Positions 48,795-61,815 of a stretch of 64,000 bases of DNA are shown one piece after another. Numbering within the stretch: position 1 is the stretch's first letter; each line of letters opens with the position of its first letter. Source of the DNA: Glandiceps talaboti. Lineage: Eukaryota; Hemichordata; Enteropneusta; Spengelidae. The position numbers and the translations under genes were made by a program. The notes under the pieces are model-generated. The model ran no database searches and was not told where the DNA came from. It saw only the letters and a list, made by a program, of their open reading frames with translations. The stretch lies in contig NC_135549.1 in assembly GCF_964340395.1 (NCBI RefSeq), positions 17,436,842 to 17,500,841 of the forward strand, read 5' to 3'.

Positions 48795-49091
48795 GTCAGT
48801 AGTAAACCTGATTGACAGGCTGTTGTCATCGTTCACATATTTCTAGGATCTAGGACTGATATGATATGAAAATGTCCACCTCCAATTTGTTTAAACTAAA
48901 ATCATATGAGGACGCGACGATATCATCATGTTTATATGAACGCTGTTGGGGGGAGCTCAGAATTCTGTGCGAGAGTCACAGGCTTGACTAGATGGTGAAA
49001 GTATGAAGTCAACATCACCATCGGGAACTAGACTAGAATGACCTCCACTCATGTATAGGGAAAGTCATTATTCTAGCACAAAAATCTGTGC

Positions 49092-49122
<31 letters not shown>

Positions 49123-49300
49123 AGTAAACAACAAATGTCAGTAGTGGTTCATCATAAATTGACAGGCAGTTGTAATTGGTTAGTTCCTGTAGACAATTGC
49201 TCATTAACCAAACTCCTCTCCAGTATGAAACTAAAACAATGTGAGGACTCCATAACAATCATCACCTTTATGTGAACACAGCTGGTGGTAGCAAAGATGT
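48795..49300 (+). repeat. Diverged ~340-base tandem duplication
   Basis: TCAGTAGT..TTGACAGGC.GTTGT..AAACTAAAA..GAGGAC..ATCATC occurs at 48797-48985 and again at 49138-49300. An inverted 30-base pair (TCTAGTTCCTGACAGTGATG at 48714 against CATCACCATCGGGAACTAGA near 49013) brackets part of it. Confidence 0.45.
49095..49122 (+). repeat. C28 homopolymer
   Basis: Uninterrupted C run, an i-motif/G4 candidate. A second run of 19 C is at 50406-50424. Confidence 0.95.
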
Positions 49301-49444
49301 TTGTCCTAGAATAAACACTTTCACTATACTGGTATGTGAATGGAAACGATTGTAGTAATCTTAACACATTATATAGGAATCATACATTTGTACAACTATA
49401 AAGTTAACTGTTAGATCTTATAAAAACTTTATAGGATATTTTAC

Positions 49445-49940
49445 TTTACAGCAAAAAGTCACAGGAAAACAGCTTTATTGCACAGGTTGATGTGAATTAG
49501 AAAGCAGAATAACTCCCATTAGGAATGGAGATATTATATCTCACTGCAAATGTCATGGAGTAAATTTGAAAGAGTGGCTTCTATTGGGACCAAGCTTAGG
49601 ATATGATAACTCATAGCAAATGTCAAGGAAAAACATTTTATTGCACCCCTTTAGTGTGAATTGGTAATCAGAGTAGCTTCCATCAGGACTGAAGATGTTT
49701 TACACTACGGCAAATGTCACGGAGAAACAGTTTGGTTTTAATGGTTGATGTAAATTAAGAAGCAGAACCGCTTCCATCAGAACTGAGAATGTGTGAATTC
49801 ACTTCACAGTGAAGTAGTTTTATTGCAATGGTTATGTGAATTAGAAAGGTGAATAGCTTCCATCAGGATGGGGATATTTTACTTCGCAGCAAATGTCATG
49901 GAGAAACAGTTTCATTTTAATGGTTGATGTGATAGCAGAA
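49445..49940 (+). repeat. ~97-base minisatellite, about five units
   Basis: Units share GCAAATGTCA(C/T)GGAGAAACAG, then GGTTGATGTGAATTAGAA, then GCTTCCATCAGGA. Confidence 0.7.
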
Positions 49941-50688
49941 TATAATGACTTGTGTACCGTGCATGTAGATACTATTTCCTGCGACTGAAATAGTACTCTT
50001 AAAAAATAAATAAATAAATATGGACACAAAGAAAGTAAATTTATAGTTTAGGGCGATAGTGTCACTGTCGTAACTGAGTGATACAGTACTATTAGCTCTG
50101 ATCACATGTTTTACTCTAAAGGTGACATATGTAGTAAAACTGATGGACTGGATTTTGGGTTCTGTTCACATTATATATTGTACTTGACTCAGTGTTGACA
50201 TAAATCACATACCAAAATCATTCAATATTTAGCATAGCTTTCTTTTCTGCCAATCATTCAGTCTGAATATTTGTGATAGCATTCATCATGATCACTTTAC
50301 AAAAAACATATCGCATCTATTAGGCATTTTTTAAATACTGGGCACATAGATATACTACGTACATGTACATGTATATATAAAAAATACAAACAGCGTTAGT
50401 GGAATCCCCCCCCCCCCCCCCCCCATATGTTGAAGTCATGTTACTTTTAATTAGTCTCAAATCAGATTGGATATTGAACATTCAGGTTTAATTTTATTGA
50501 AGTACATTGATTTCATAAGAGTTGTAAATTACTAAAAACCTAGGCCTATAAATAAACTATACATTTGACATTGTGTAATCAATAATGGAGGCCACATACT
50601 GTGTAAAGCATTGAAGTAAACATCCTCTAAATGCAAATTTTATCATTTTATCATAGCTCGGATGTTCAATTACGAAATGTAAATGTAT

Positions 50689-51005
50689 TAGGCCAAATAA
50701 AATAAAGTGAGTTTCCGATAAATCTGACCAATCCTAAGGTTAAGCTCCTGACCCTAAACATCTTTTTAAACATTTAAAACAAAAAGATAAGAAATTTGTT
50801 GTCTTCTTGATGTTCATGCACATCAGTTTTCATTTTTTTTTCCAGCGATGTCTATATATTTCATCACACTATCACAGATGGGGTATTCTGACTGACATTT
50901 TGTCTGTTTTTGGGACGAAGCAATGCTTTTCAAGAATAAAACGATTAAAAAAGATAAAATAAAAAAAAATCCTGACCTACCTACCTACCCTATTTTCTGA
51001 GGCCA
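50689..51005. mobile_element. Non-autonomous TIR element, copy C (diverged)
   Basis: TAGGCCAAATAAAATAAAGT at the left and AAAATAAAAAAAAATCCTGA then CCTACC..TATTTTCTGAGGCC at the right recall the ends of copies A and B; CTCCTGACCCTAAACATC matches their GCTGACCCTGAACTT. Confidence 0.4.
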
Positions 51006-51949
51006 TATTATCGAAAATACACAATTATTTTCTTTTTCAACCTTTGAGTACAAGAATAGTGACGTTTTGCATCCGAGTGGGCTTTCTCAAGAAGTATGAA
51101 TCAAATTTAATGGAGCTATAAAAATGGACATTATTATGCGTGGTCTTGGTTACAGGAAATGTGCAATTGTTTTTCAAACATCCCCTTCTTGATGTACTCA
51201 AAAAGAAAATGAGAAATATGAACTATTAATAGTAACTTACTGTTTGAATTGAGATTCATTGTAAATGCAAAAGTATTCCTGTGTTGTTTCCACATGTAGC
51301 TGAAGTGGTTGTAGAGATAAAAAAAAGAACAAGCTTGCATTGTACATGTTCATTTACCATATCTCTAATTCTGACAGAAGTAGAAGTAACGTCTAAATTG
51401 TGATTTATATGTATTTTTTCTATACAGAAGGACCTTCCAAGAATAATTTTTTAAATTATCCATGTTAAAGAGTTGTATAATTCTGTCAGTGTGATCGTGA
51501 GGAAGGAGACTAAAAATTAGCATATAACGTTTTCATTAGTGTCACTTGTTTTCGTGTTCAGAATGTTGACAATCCTTGGATTGGTCTTTAGTTCATAATT
51601 GCACTGAAAGCGATTTATTTCTGTTCTCTGATAAATAGCCATGGTGTCATCTCTTGCCATCAGTAATCCAATTTTACTAAGTTGTTCTGGAGGTCAAAGG
51701 TGAATGAATGATAGATAGTCTTGTTGTGTTCAGTTCTTGGATTGTAGTCAACTACATGTCCTTGCCCGGTTCTGAGTTCATTGTTGGTTTGACCTCAAAG
51801 TGGGCTCTACTCCAGTGACAGCAGGGATGTGATACATGTAATAAGCTATACTGGGTGGTGGTAAATTGCAATGACAGCAGTTTGAGTGATGAATACACAG
51901 TAGGGTTGTATGAGTGACAGGACCATACTGAACTAAAATAACTCGTGTT

Positions 51950-52240
51950 GTTTTAGTGATGGTATCAGACTTATATACACTCAGTCTAAGTACATTACAA
52001 TGTTGTGTTAGTGATGGTATTTGGAGTGATATCTGTGTAAGTGCACAGAAGTGTTATTTCAGTCATGATATTGGAGTGATATAAACAGAAACACAGAAGT
52101 GTTATTTCAGTCATGATATTGGAGTGATATAAACAGATGCACCAAAGTGTTATTTTAGTGACAGGTATTGGAGTGATATAAACAGATACACAGAAGTGTT
52201 TTTTAGTGACAGGTATTGGAGTGATATAGATAAATTTATG
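51950..52240 (+). repeat. ~55-base minisatellite, about five units
   Basis: Units share AGAAGTGTTATTT(C/T)AGT, then GATATTGGAGTGATATAAAC. Confidence 0.75.
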
Positions 52241-52244
52241 TGCT

Positions 52245-53745
52245 GTGTTATTTTACTGGAGACCCCATTATTATAATCAAATTAATAGAATGGCTCAATG
52301 TATTGTAGAAAATATAAAATGTCTGAACTTTTTGTCATGATCATTAAATAGAGTGTTTCAAATATAATGTAGTAATTTCAATCTGTGCACTTGGAGGAAG
52401 TTGATAAAATATTTCGAAGGATTTTAATAAAAAGCAGAACCCATGTTTGACTGCATATAGAAAGACAATTTGTATTTGTACAATCATGTTCTTCAGCCAT
52501 GTAGTCATGTAATAACGTGTACTTTAATTGATTTTATGGTCCAGCCAACTCCTCTTGAGTGACTACTTTGTAAAACAGTCATGTCCCTGACAAGCATTGC
52601 AAGAACACAAAACAGCAATTTAGATACAAGTAATTACAGAAGGATTCGTGCAGTTTTTACCTGTACATGTCGTGTTTTAATTCTCCTAGCAAGGTAAAAC
52701 GAGTCGCTCAAGACTGTTATCTGATTTCATTGAGGAAATTAGATGTTACATCTTAGAAATTACAAGTGTCTTCTGTTACTGTGCTCAGTGTATCAGATCA
52801 CGATGCGTATCCCATAATTTTCTCTGTTCTAAATGAACTGACCAATCACGATGTAAATACCAAATGAATGTAATTGTATTCAGTCTTCATCCGGTTAACA
52901 CCTGAGAGAAGTTGGTAACCTTGATAACATGATTATCTTGCAGCTCCAGTTTGGGTTAGGTGTGATAAATACAGATGTATTCAACTATTGTGAGCTATAG
53001 AAAAAGTTGACCTTGAGCAAAAGAAGGATCTGATCTACACAATGTTTCTGTTTGCGTAAACATCTTGCATACATGTATTTTACATTACCACATCTGTATA
53101 TAAATTAATGTCTGCATACGTGTGTACGCATTCTCATTAGTCAACAAGTTCAAACCTGGACAGAGACCTTTTGACTAAACTGTGAGCCAGTGCATGTACA
53201 AAACTTACTTACAAAACTGAAAATGTTTCTTACAATAAATACAAAATGTTTCAATGTACCCAGTATGTGTTATGAATCGCTACACTTAATAGTAGAATAA
53301 CGATTTTAATTCCACTGACAATTTAAATATGACAAGTTTAAATACATCATCAAACAGCTTTAGCCATTCAAAGTTTCAAAAAGTATGGATATAAAGTCAT
53401 TGAAAAATCTACTTTGAATACAAGAGATTGTGTGGAAATACATGTACATGTAGGCTTACATGTATATAAGTACAGTGTGAGGCCATACCGGAAGTACCGT
53501 ACTTTAGGCAACGTCATAGTTTTGACTTACGATTGTGAAGTTAGTTTGTAGCAAAGTCACCTAATTCTGTAAAAAAACAAAAAACTGACCAATGTGTCCC
53601 CCATGATGAAATATTTCGTCATCCATCAAACAAGTTTGGTATTTTCAAATTTGTGTCGCGATCAACCGATTGCCAACATCCTTCTGTGTTTATTGTGTAT
53701 CTGCTATTGTTAGTCTAGAGTTGAAATGTCTTATCTTTGTGTCAA
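52245..53745. other. Spacer, no gene seen
   Basis: No frames or motifs I can support. Confidence 0.35.
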
Positions 53746-53750
53746 TAACG

Positions 53751-54102
53751 TAATGTCCCATGAGTGAAACACCAAGCCGGCATCATTTTAGCTGTAATGG
53801 CCCATGAGTGAAACACCAAGCCAACATCATTTTAGCTGTAATGTCCCATGAGTGAAACACCATGCCAACATCATTTTAGCTGTAATGTCCCATGAGTGAA
53901 ACACCAAGCCAACATCATTTTAGCTGTAATGTCCCATGAGTGAAACACCAAGCCAACATCATTTTAGCTGTAATGTCCCATGAGTGAAACACCAAGCCAA
54001 CATCAATTTAGCTGTATTGTCCCATGAGTGAAACACCAAGCCAACATCATTTTAGCTGTAATGTCCCATGTGTGAAACACCAAGCCAACATCATTTTCGC
54101 TG
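53751..54102 (+). repeat. 44-base minisatellite, exactly eight units
   Basis: TAATGTCCCATGAGTGAAAC then ACCAAGCCAACATCATTTTA then GCTG, repeated eight times (352 bases) with one to three changes per unit. No frame persists, since 44 is not a multiple of three. Confidence 0.95.
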
Positions 54103-54809
54103 TAATTATTTACTACCCACATGTTACTGTAAAGGGAAAATCAGACTTCAAGCCACTTCATTTTACACAATATCAACAAGCATAAGAACCCAAATAGTTC
54201 CTTCTTTGTCTCCAGGTAACAAGAGAAGTACAAATGTAAGAAATTAGTATGTCTGCGCTCTATGTCTCCTGAAATAATTGTAGAAAGAATATTGTTAGTC
54301 ATACATGTATGAAACATGGTAATCTAAGAGTGATCATTTCAATTTAAGGTCATATTTATCAAGATAGAATTTCCCATAATTTGGGCCTTCGTGATTATTG
54401 ACTGATACAAAAATTAGAAATGGGAATTCAAACCGAAGCAGGTGGTCAAAATGCTGTCATTTGGGAGGTAAAAGTATACATACTGCTAAAATATTCCACA
54501 TGACTTACTACTACTAATCCTGTGCACTTGAGATTTGAAATGAGATTGTTTGATGCATGTTAGTGATCTGATCGGATGTCTGATAATGATATATTGAGAA
54601 GGTCTAAGACTGAGAGAAGCTGTTGAAGTGAGCTACATTTGTAAGATGAAGGATGTCAACTTTAGGAATGATCAATTTATCATGGATATATATTATACAT
54701 TGGAGGTCATGTCAATGTTGTTGAAATATGATGAATATTACAATACTGCTTTTCAAATTAATTTAGTTCAGCAAAGTTGACAAATGGAAATATTTATCGG
54801 AATAGTGTA

Positions 54810-54810
<1 letters not shown>

Positions 54811-54861
<51 letters not shown>

Positions 54862-54915
54862 TGTGTGTCTGTGTGTCTGTGTGTGTCTGTGTCTGTGCCT
54901 GTGTTTGTGCATGTG
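54811..54915 (+). repeat. (GT)n with CTGTGTGT variants
   Basis: Dinucleotide array; overlapping frames are artefacts. Confidence 0.95.
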
Positions 54916-55479
54916 TTTATGGTTGAAGTATTTCCCTGCGACAATATGGCCAGAACTGTTGTTCTGTTTGATAAAAGTAGTAGTACCAGAAGATTGGCCA
55001 AGTGTACAACATATTGCAATCTCAATTTTATGCATTTAGTCGAATTAGCAAATTTTAAGTCAATTTTAAGCAAATTTGATCAAATATTCAGATTTCATTT
55101 GTCAATTGTAAACACTGTTATCAATACAGACTTGTGGTATTTGCAATTTAATTACTAGTATAATTGTACCATCCATCCATCATCAGAATTTCTGGAGGGG
55201 TTTCTTTCGTTGACATAAGATTTTGTATGTAGATGTAGTTGCTACAGTAAATTGCTCAATTTTGTATGGAGTAAAGTTTAACTTTTACTCCTCAAATTTG
55301 TTACATGTAGATGATATTTTGCTTTGATACTGAAGAACATGTGGACTGTGAGACTATGTCATAATGAAATCTGGTTAACAGATTGCATAATGTCAATAAT
55401 TATCAGGATATTAACATCACCTGACTTCAGAGTTTATAATTTCCTGATCGTTTATTAAGTAATAAACATCTGCAGCACC

Positions 55480-55640
55480 TGTAGCATCCAAACAGAACTG
55501 ATAACATTCACAACCTACACACATATCTGTGACATCACCAGACAGAACTGATAACAGTGTACACAAGTGTTTCCAGTTCATATCTGTGACATCACCAAAC
55601 AGAAGTGATGACAATGTACATGTACACATCAAAGTGTTTT
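55480..55640 (+). repeat. ~75-base tandem duplication
   Basis: CATATCTGTGACATCACCA(G/A)A then CAGAA(C/G)TGAT(A/G)ACA(A/G)TGTACA occurs twice; a related phrase, AAGTGTTTCCAGTTCAT, recurs at 56103. Confidence 0.6.
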
Positions 55641-56532
55641 TAGACAATCAAATATTATTCAACACAAGTTGTAGGTATTCAAAACAGATTTGTACATATT
55701 TTCATATGATAGTTGAAATGTGTAAGCCGCTGTCAACATGTTCATCACCACTGTGCTGTGCATGTTTACCAGGAGCTGTCAAAATCAAGATGTGTAAATT
55801 ATGGAAATATGCAAATGAATACTACAGAAATAACGCATGAGAACTGATAAATACAATTACCTGTTGAAAGTATGTTTTGCAGAGGCAGTAAAATGTTTTA
55901 CAATTTGAATTGCAAGTTTAGTTTCTTGATGTCACAGTACATGAATTAGCTACATGTACAAAGGACAAGTCATTCATTTTCTTAGTTCTCATTAAGATAT
56001 TTCGTTTTGAGGGGGGGGGGGTAAAACTAAAACAAAGGAATTACATTTCTTGTACATTAGTTTTAAAATGATACAGCCCCTCATGACGATCTACACATAC
56101 AAAAGTGTTTCCAGTTCATGTCTCTGCTGAGACATCTCTTGCTTGGTTACACAAGTAGTGTATAATGATGCTATTTTTGTCAAATGTTAATGAACCGTGA
56201 ACAGTATTTATTTGGCACCATTGTGTCACAAATTAGTTAATGTTGTCGTTATCACTGATGTCAGTAGCATGCTGTGATTGATAGCAATTAACGCTATCTT
56301 TGGCAGAAGTGTGGTAGTTCCTCCACTTGTAATGATAAGAATATGATAATTACCAGCCAACTTTTCATGCTGCTGTGTACTTCTTTGTCGTATACTGTAT
56401 GGGTAAATGTAATATGTGTGTACAAATGTCACCCATTTCAGATGTGGCCATCTTTCTTTGCAGTTTTGTTGTTGTTTGTTGACATACATTTGTACACTGT
56501 ATACAATGACAGAACCCCATGATGCGCAAGTG

Positions 56533-56648
56533 CAAGTGTGGTGTACTTGGGGTAGTTGCACGAGTGTCGCAGTACTTTTACGAGTTTATAGTGAATATGC
56601 AGCAGAAAGCAGGATGGCAAGTACGAATGCAAAATACCCTGAGTATCT
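56533..56648. repeat. Foldback hairpin, family copy 2
   Basis: In the opposite orientation to 20-165: AAGTGTGGTGTACTTGGGGT then AGTTGCACGAGT..GCAGTAC, centre, GCAGCAGAAAGCA..AAATACCCTGAGTAT. Arms are more degraded than in copy 1. Confidence 0.6.
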
Positions 56649-57512
56649 GTTCATTACCCGGGACATATGTTTATCCGAAACAGAGAATTTCCATAAAAAT
56701 GATACTGTGCGATCGCACACTTTCGTGTACAACAAACAACTGCGTCCTCATTTACATATCATTTGTATACATGTATGTATGCAATAATGTTTTCGGTGTT
56801 GCACAGCAGTGTAAATACCACAAGTACATGTATGCATGCACAACGGTGCAAATAATCTCTGGTACATATGTAATAAATTAATACTGTCACAGTACGATTC
56901 AAATGTGTTCATCTTGTCATACAGTAATGTTGTTCCGTTCCTTATCATATTTGTTAAAGTAATCTCTCAGATGTGTCCATCCATGCGGTGTATGTATGCA
57001 TGTCGTCTTTTTCAACTGTCTGTATCATGCTATACCTTAGTTATTAATTATGCAAGTAAAGCTTGTGTCTTGTTATCATTGCTGTTTTTCTAGATCGGGA
57101 AATATGTTTTACCCAGGTGTAAGAAATCGGTATTACAGTGTAAATAGAATTGTAAATTTCTAGTTAGTCCTGACGGCATCTGCTTGATTAATTCATCGTG
57201 ATGACAGAATCATTGATGTATTAGAATCTTGTCAAATTTGGATATTCTTAGAGATATTGATTTTCATCCATGACTCTGGGGATATCACCTCGGAACAGTA
57301 TTTTCACTTTTCATTTAATAGTTGTATTGTGAATTTGAACCAAGTCGTGGCAACAAATTGTCAAGAGATAAATAATATGAAATTGAAATTTTAATGTTGG
57401 GAGTTTCAGTACGGCGATGTGTCAACCTCTTTCAGGACCCCATCCCCTACCTTCCAGAATATTTAGAGAAAAAATTATTGCCTTGACAATATTTTGCTAT
57501 ATATGTACAATG

Positions 57513-57825
<313 letters not shown>

Positions 57826-58561
57826 AATTTATTTAGCTAGAATTGCATTACAGATGTACATTTTATATCAAATATTTAAAATTGAATCTCGTTCATTAAA
57901 AATAAATGAAAAAGTAAGATTCCGACAAAGCTTTTTTTCACAGAAGTCTGTTTGTTTAGCAATTAAAGACCATTTTAACAAAATTGACTGGTTTCCGTTT
58001 TGTCACCTGGTTTGTACAAGGGCACATCACATATAGATTCATTCAATCCATTATCACATCTCATAAATTGAGATAAGTCATAACCAGATAAGTTATGTGT
58101 CTTGGATGTCAGCTTTCTAATGTACTAGCTTAGTTGCCATAGCAACAGTACATAGCGTTTCTAAAGAATTGCTTTCCGAGTACGGTGTGCCTCAGGTTTA
58201 ATAGAAGTCTGTAGATGAAGGGAGCTGATAGTTGACAATTAGTATACCTTAAAAATGTCATTTCTTTTTCTGATTTTTCTGATTTTGGGGTGATTGAGTC
58301 ACATTTTCACAGGCCTTTAAGTACAAGTATTTTATTTTGTAGTTTACGTTGACCTTAATTTCAAAAACACTTCAACCAAGAATATTTGTTAAAATCGATG
58401 CATCTGTAGGCTTGTATGTCTACGATACAGATACACAATATGCTAGCACAGAAGGATTATACTTCAACTGAAAAGTGAAATGTGAAGATGTTTTTAGTCA
58501 TTTTTTTCAATCTAATCAAGATTATATGACTGAAAGTGAAATGTAAGAATTGGCCATACTA

Positions 58562-58950
58562 AGGCCTAATAAAAAAAAAGTTGTTTGGTTCCGGTTTCCC
58601 GACCCCCACCTAGTTTTTCATGCTGACCCTGAACTTTTTTTTATGTATTCAAGAAAAAAGAATTGCAAAAATTATGAAGTCTCATGAGAAATAGTGGATG
58701 TGGAAACAACTTAAAAAGAAACAACTGAAAAAGACAATATAAAACTGTCTTCCAATCTGTAATGGCTGTACATCTGATGAGAAGAAACCAATAACACAGA
58801 GATCATATGGAAAACAACGGAAAAATAACTACCTGAACTAGACACTCACATATAAAAAAGATAGATTTTTAAAAATAAAATAAAAAATCTACCTACCCCA
58901 CCTATTTTAAAATTGATTGTAATCAGAACCACACAATTTTTTTTTACGCC
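58562..58950. mobile_element. Non-autonomous TIR element, copy B, between 36-base direct repeats
   Basis: AGGCCTAATAAAAAAAAAGT at the left pairs with the inverse of TTTTTTTACGCCT at the right. It is flanked by TGACTGAAAGTGAAATGTAA then GAATTGGCCA(T/C)ACTAA on both sides (58527-58562 and 58951-58986). Confidence 0.7.
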
Positions 58951-58989
58951 TGACTGAAAGTGAAATGTAAGAATTGGCCACACTAACTT

Positions 58990-60515
58990 AACTGAAAAGA
59001 GTATGGAATAGATTAAATACTAGTAGTTTTTTTCACCCATGTTTCATCGAAAATGAAATAAAATGGGTAATGCTAACTTTATAAAAATTATAAAAATTAG
59101 ACACTCTAACTTGACTAAAAAGAAAGTATAGCAATTGGTCACCTGATAAACTGCTTTGGTCATCACTTGAAATAATTGGTCATGAATCACTTGGCCATCC
59201 TAACTTTGTAAAAAACATGAATGGTAGATTTACAATGATAAAGTTTGGTCATATGTACTGTAAGTTATGTGCTGATCTGGTTATGTTGAGATCAACACTA
59301 ATCAGCATATCTAAAAGTTGTATTAACTATGTAAGATAAATGATTTGTCAAGTGGTTTGATAGAGTATACAAACATAATCTTGTTGGTTGCTGGGTGTGT
59401 TGGCATCATGTTGTCATGTTGTCAGTATGCAAGGTAAGTTTGAGACTAACAAGTGTTTTTGTTAAGGCCTGCAGTTATTGAAATTGATGCAAGTTTTACC
59501 AGATTTCCCTCTTCTGTTACCATGGTTTCCCACCAAAATTATGATACAAGGTATTGAAATCTATTCAAATTTTACCAGATTTTCCCCTCTGTTACCATAG
59601 TTACTCACCCAAATTTTGGTAAAATATGTATGGAAATATTTCAAATTTCCCAGATTTCCTGTTTCTATTATCAGGATTCCCAAATGTTTGTATCAACACT
59701 GTGTGATCAATTCTTATATTCAATATTGTTCAGCTGCTTAAAGTCTTTCACATTATCATAATATACATATTAATGACTGATTTGCATAATGAGTGACTTC
59801 TGACAGTTTATTAGAAGTAACAACCCTAAAGAGTCAAGACCCTTTCAATGGTACATGTAACTGTTCTATCACTTTGTACTACTCAGCCAGGGAGTGAAAT
59901 CGACTAATAGACATGCTATTTGTTGCAGGAGGTGTAGTAGCAAATCGAAGCTGCTATGTCAGTATGAAAATGGTTGATCCTTGCATATATAGAATGTCAT
60001 ATGAACTATGTATGCTACATTCCCTGTGCATTGATTGATCAAACAGATGTTTGTGTATGGGAGTAAGTTCAGAGTATATAATCTATTGGTGTGTGTTCCG
60101 AAAGAATAATTCAAACATTTTTTATTCATTCTTAATGTAGGGTTTGGATTTAACAGGCGTCTTGTGTCTGATTGACCACTGAATCACCAAATTAGCTTTC
60201 AGGTTGACCACTTATTGTTTTCAAAGCCTAAAAGTAATTAGAAAAAGGAATAAAATTACCACAGATTATTAGATAAAATAAATATAACATTAATCAGAAC
60301 TCATATATTGACCACCAACATCTTGCTACATGGACAACCAAAATGTGAGACCAGTGGCGACACTTGCTAAAAAAAATGTATAATTCAAACCCTGAATTGT
60401 ATTAGTGCTTAGTTCCCTGTGATACTAGTACTGGTTGGGTTTATGAAAACTTGGGTTGGGTCAGCCCTCAAATTAGATGGAAGCACCCGCTGACAACACT
60501 CATCTACATATCCGT
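58990..60515. other. Spacer with degenerate short repeats
   Basis: CTGAAAAG-type and TAACTT-type phrases recur to about 59160, and a TTTACCAGATTT phrase repeats near 59497, 59570 and 59640. No gene seen. Confidence 0.35.
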
Positions 60516-60519
60516 AACA

Positions 60520-61010
60520 GGTAATGCACCTTAGTAGTTACCTCACTGAAATGTTCAATCTTTCCAACCAAATTTTTCTTCATAACACAAGACAGGCCAG
60601 TAAAGGTAACATATACATCCCTACAGTTCAAACTGAATGTGGGAAACTGGCATTTCACTATAGTGGTACTGTTCTATGGAACAATCTACCCCTATCCGTG
60701 AGATCAGCTCCAAACCCATTGTACAGTTAAAACTGAATATGGGAAACGTGCATTTCACTACAGTGGTGTTGTTGTATGGAACAATCTACCCCTATCCATG
60801 AGATCAGTTCCAAACCCATCGATATTTAAAAGACATCTTAAGAATGTAGTCTGGTAATGTAATTGGATATCTTTTAAAGTACACTGTGCATCTGTAACTT
60901 TTTGTCCTAGTTTGTCCCTTCTTTGTCTATTTTTCCGTGTACATAATCTTGCAACAGGTTCCATTGGGAGAACTTGGTGTCTGTATATGAAAGATTAATA
61001 AAAAAATAAA
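60520..61010 (+). mobile_element. LINE 3' fragment (reverse transcriptase C-terminus and tail)
   Basis: TRQASKGNIYIPTVQTECGK, then LAFHYSGTVLWNNLPLSVRS, is the familiar extreme C-terminus of non-LTR reverse transcriptase polyproteins. A ~100-base segment is tandemly duplicated (60624-60722 and 60723-60823); the second copy reads GKRAFHYSGVVVWNNLPLSM and continues IFKRHLKN, while the first ends at a stop. A 3' UTR and an AATAAAAAAATAAA tail follow. The element is 5'-truncated and inactive. Confidence 0.8.
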
Positions 61011-61397
61011 ACAGTTCTTTTAGTCTAGTAACTATACTTGTGGGCTCATTTTCTATGATCTCTTTCTCCACCATATAGTCAAATGGCTTTCTTTAGCGTG
61101 ACGTCCATTTTTACCACTGACAGTGATAGTTTATGGTCTTGGAGCATTTATACTTATGTGTGATGACATTATTGAGTTCTCACATGACTTTAAGACTTGG
61201 GGGTTGAGTTTGTAGTACATGTAAACTAAACTTGGTAACAATTGAGCCTAATTTATAGTTGTGTGTGCACTGTAAATTTACTCAGTAATCTTACATTTAG
61301 CCTTACCTATGAATCAACAATTAGTTTTTTTCAACTTTTTTTCAAGTTTTTCAACCACTTGAATATTACTGTTACTTTACTACAAAGAACTTTACAG

Positions 61398-61445
61398 GCC
61401 AACTATAGCCTTGTCGCTACATGGATCAATTCATATCCAAAGCAG
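61398..61445 (+). other. Speculative small coding exon
   Basis: 48 bases between TTTACAG and GTATAT, encoding ANYSLVATWINSYPKQ in phase 0-0. No homology recognised. Confidence 0.2.
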
Positions 61446-61764
61446 GTATATTGATTGGAAGTCAGTTAGGTGAGAAAACTGAGCGATAGATTTGAATCAT
61501 TTCACTTGTACTTTTCTGTCATTTCCAAACAGAATTACTTTGAATTGGTTCAAAACCACCATCACCATCACCGCCACCCCTGTGAGGGTTTCGAACCATT
61601 TCAGTTCAAAAGAGCTTTAGTGCATGTAGAACAGGAGAAAAGATTTTATTCAATTACAAACCGATTCAACATTCCATGTGTGGACAAGGGCTATCATTTA
61701 ATTTCATACACAACAGACTTATAATATAGTAGTATTTTTTATTTATCTTATGTTTTTGTTGCAG

Positions 61765-61815
61765 ATAGAGACATTATACACTCTGTGGCACGTACATGAT
61801 GTAAACAAACAATGA
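61765..61815 (+). other. Speculative terminal exon
   Basis: After a strong acceptor (TATGTTTTTGTTGCAG) it encodes IETLYTLWHVHDVNKQ and a TGA stop in the frame compatible with 61398-61445. No nearby AATAAA was found. Confidence 0.2.

Noticed and set aside
53751-54102. CRISPR-like array
   Set aside because: Units are contiguous without unique spacers, and the genome is eukaryotic; it is a minisatellite.
61470-61724. Frame with HHHHHRHPCEGFEPFQFK
   Set aside because: An acceptor-like TTCCAAACAG precedes it, but no donor or homology was found and the His run is a CAC/CAT microrepeat.
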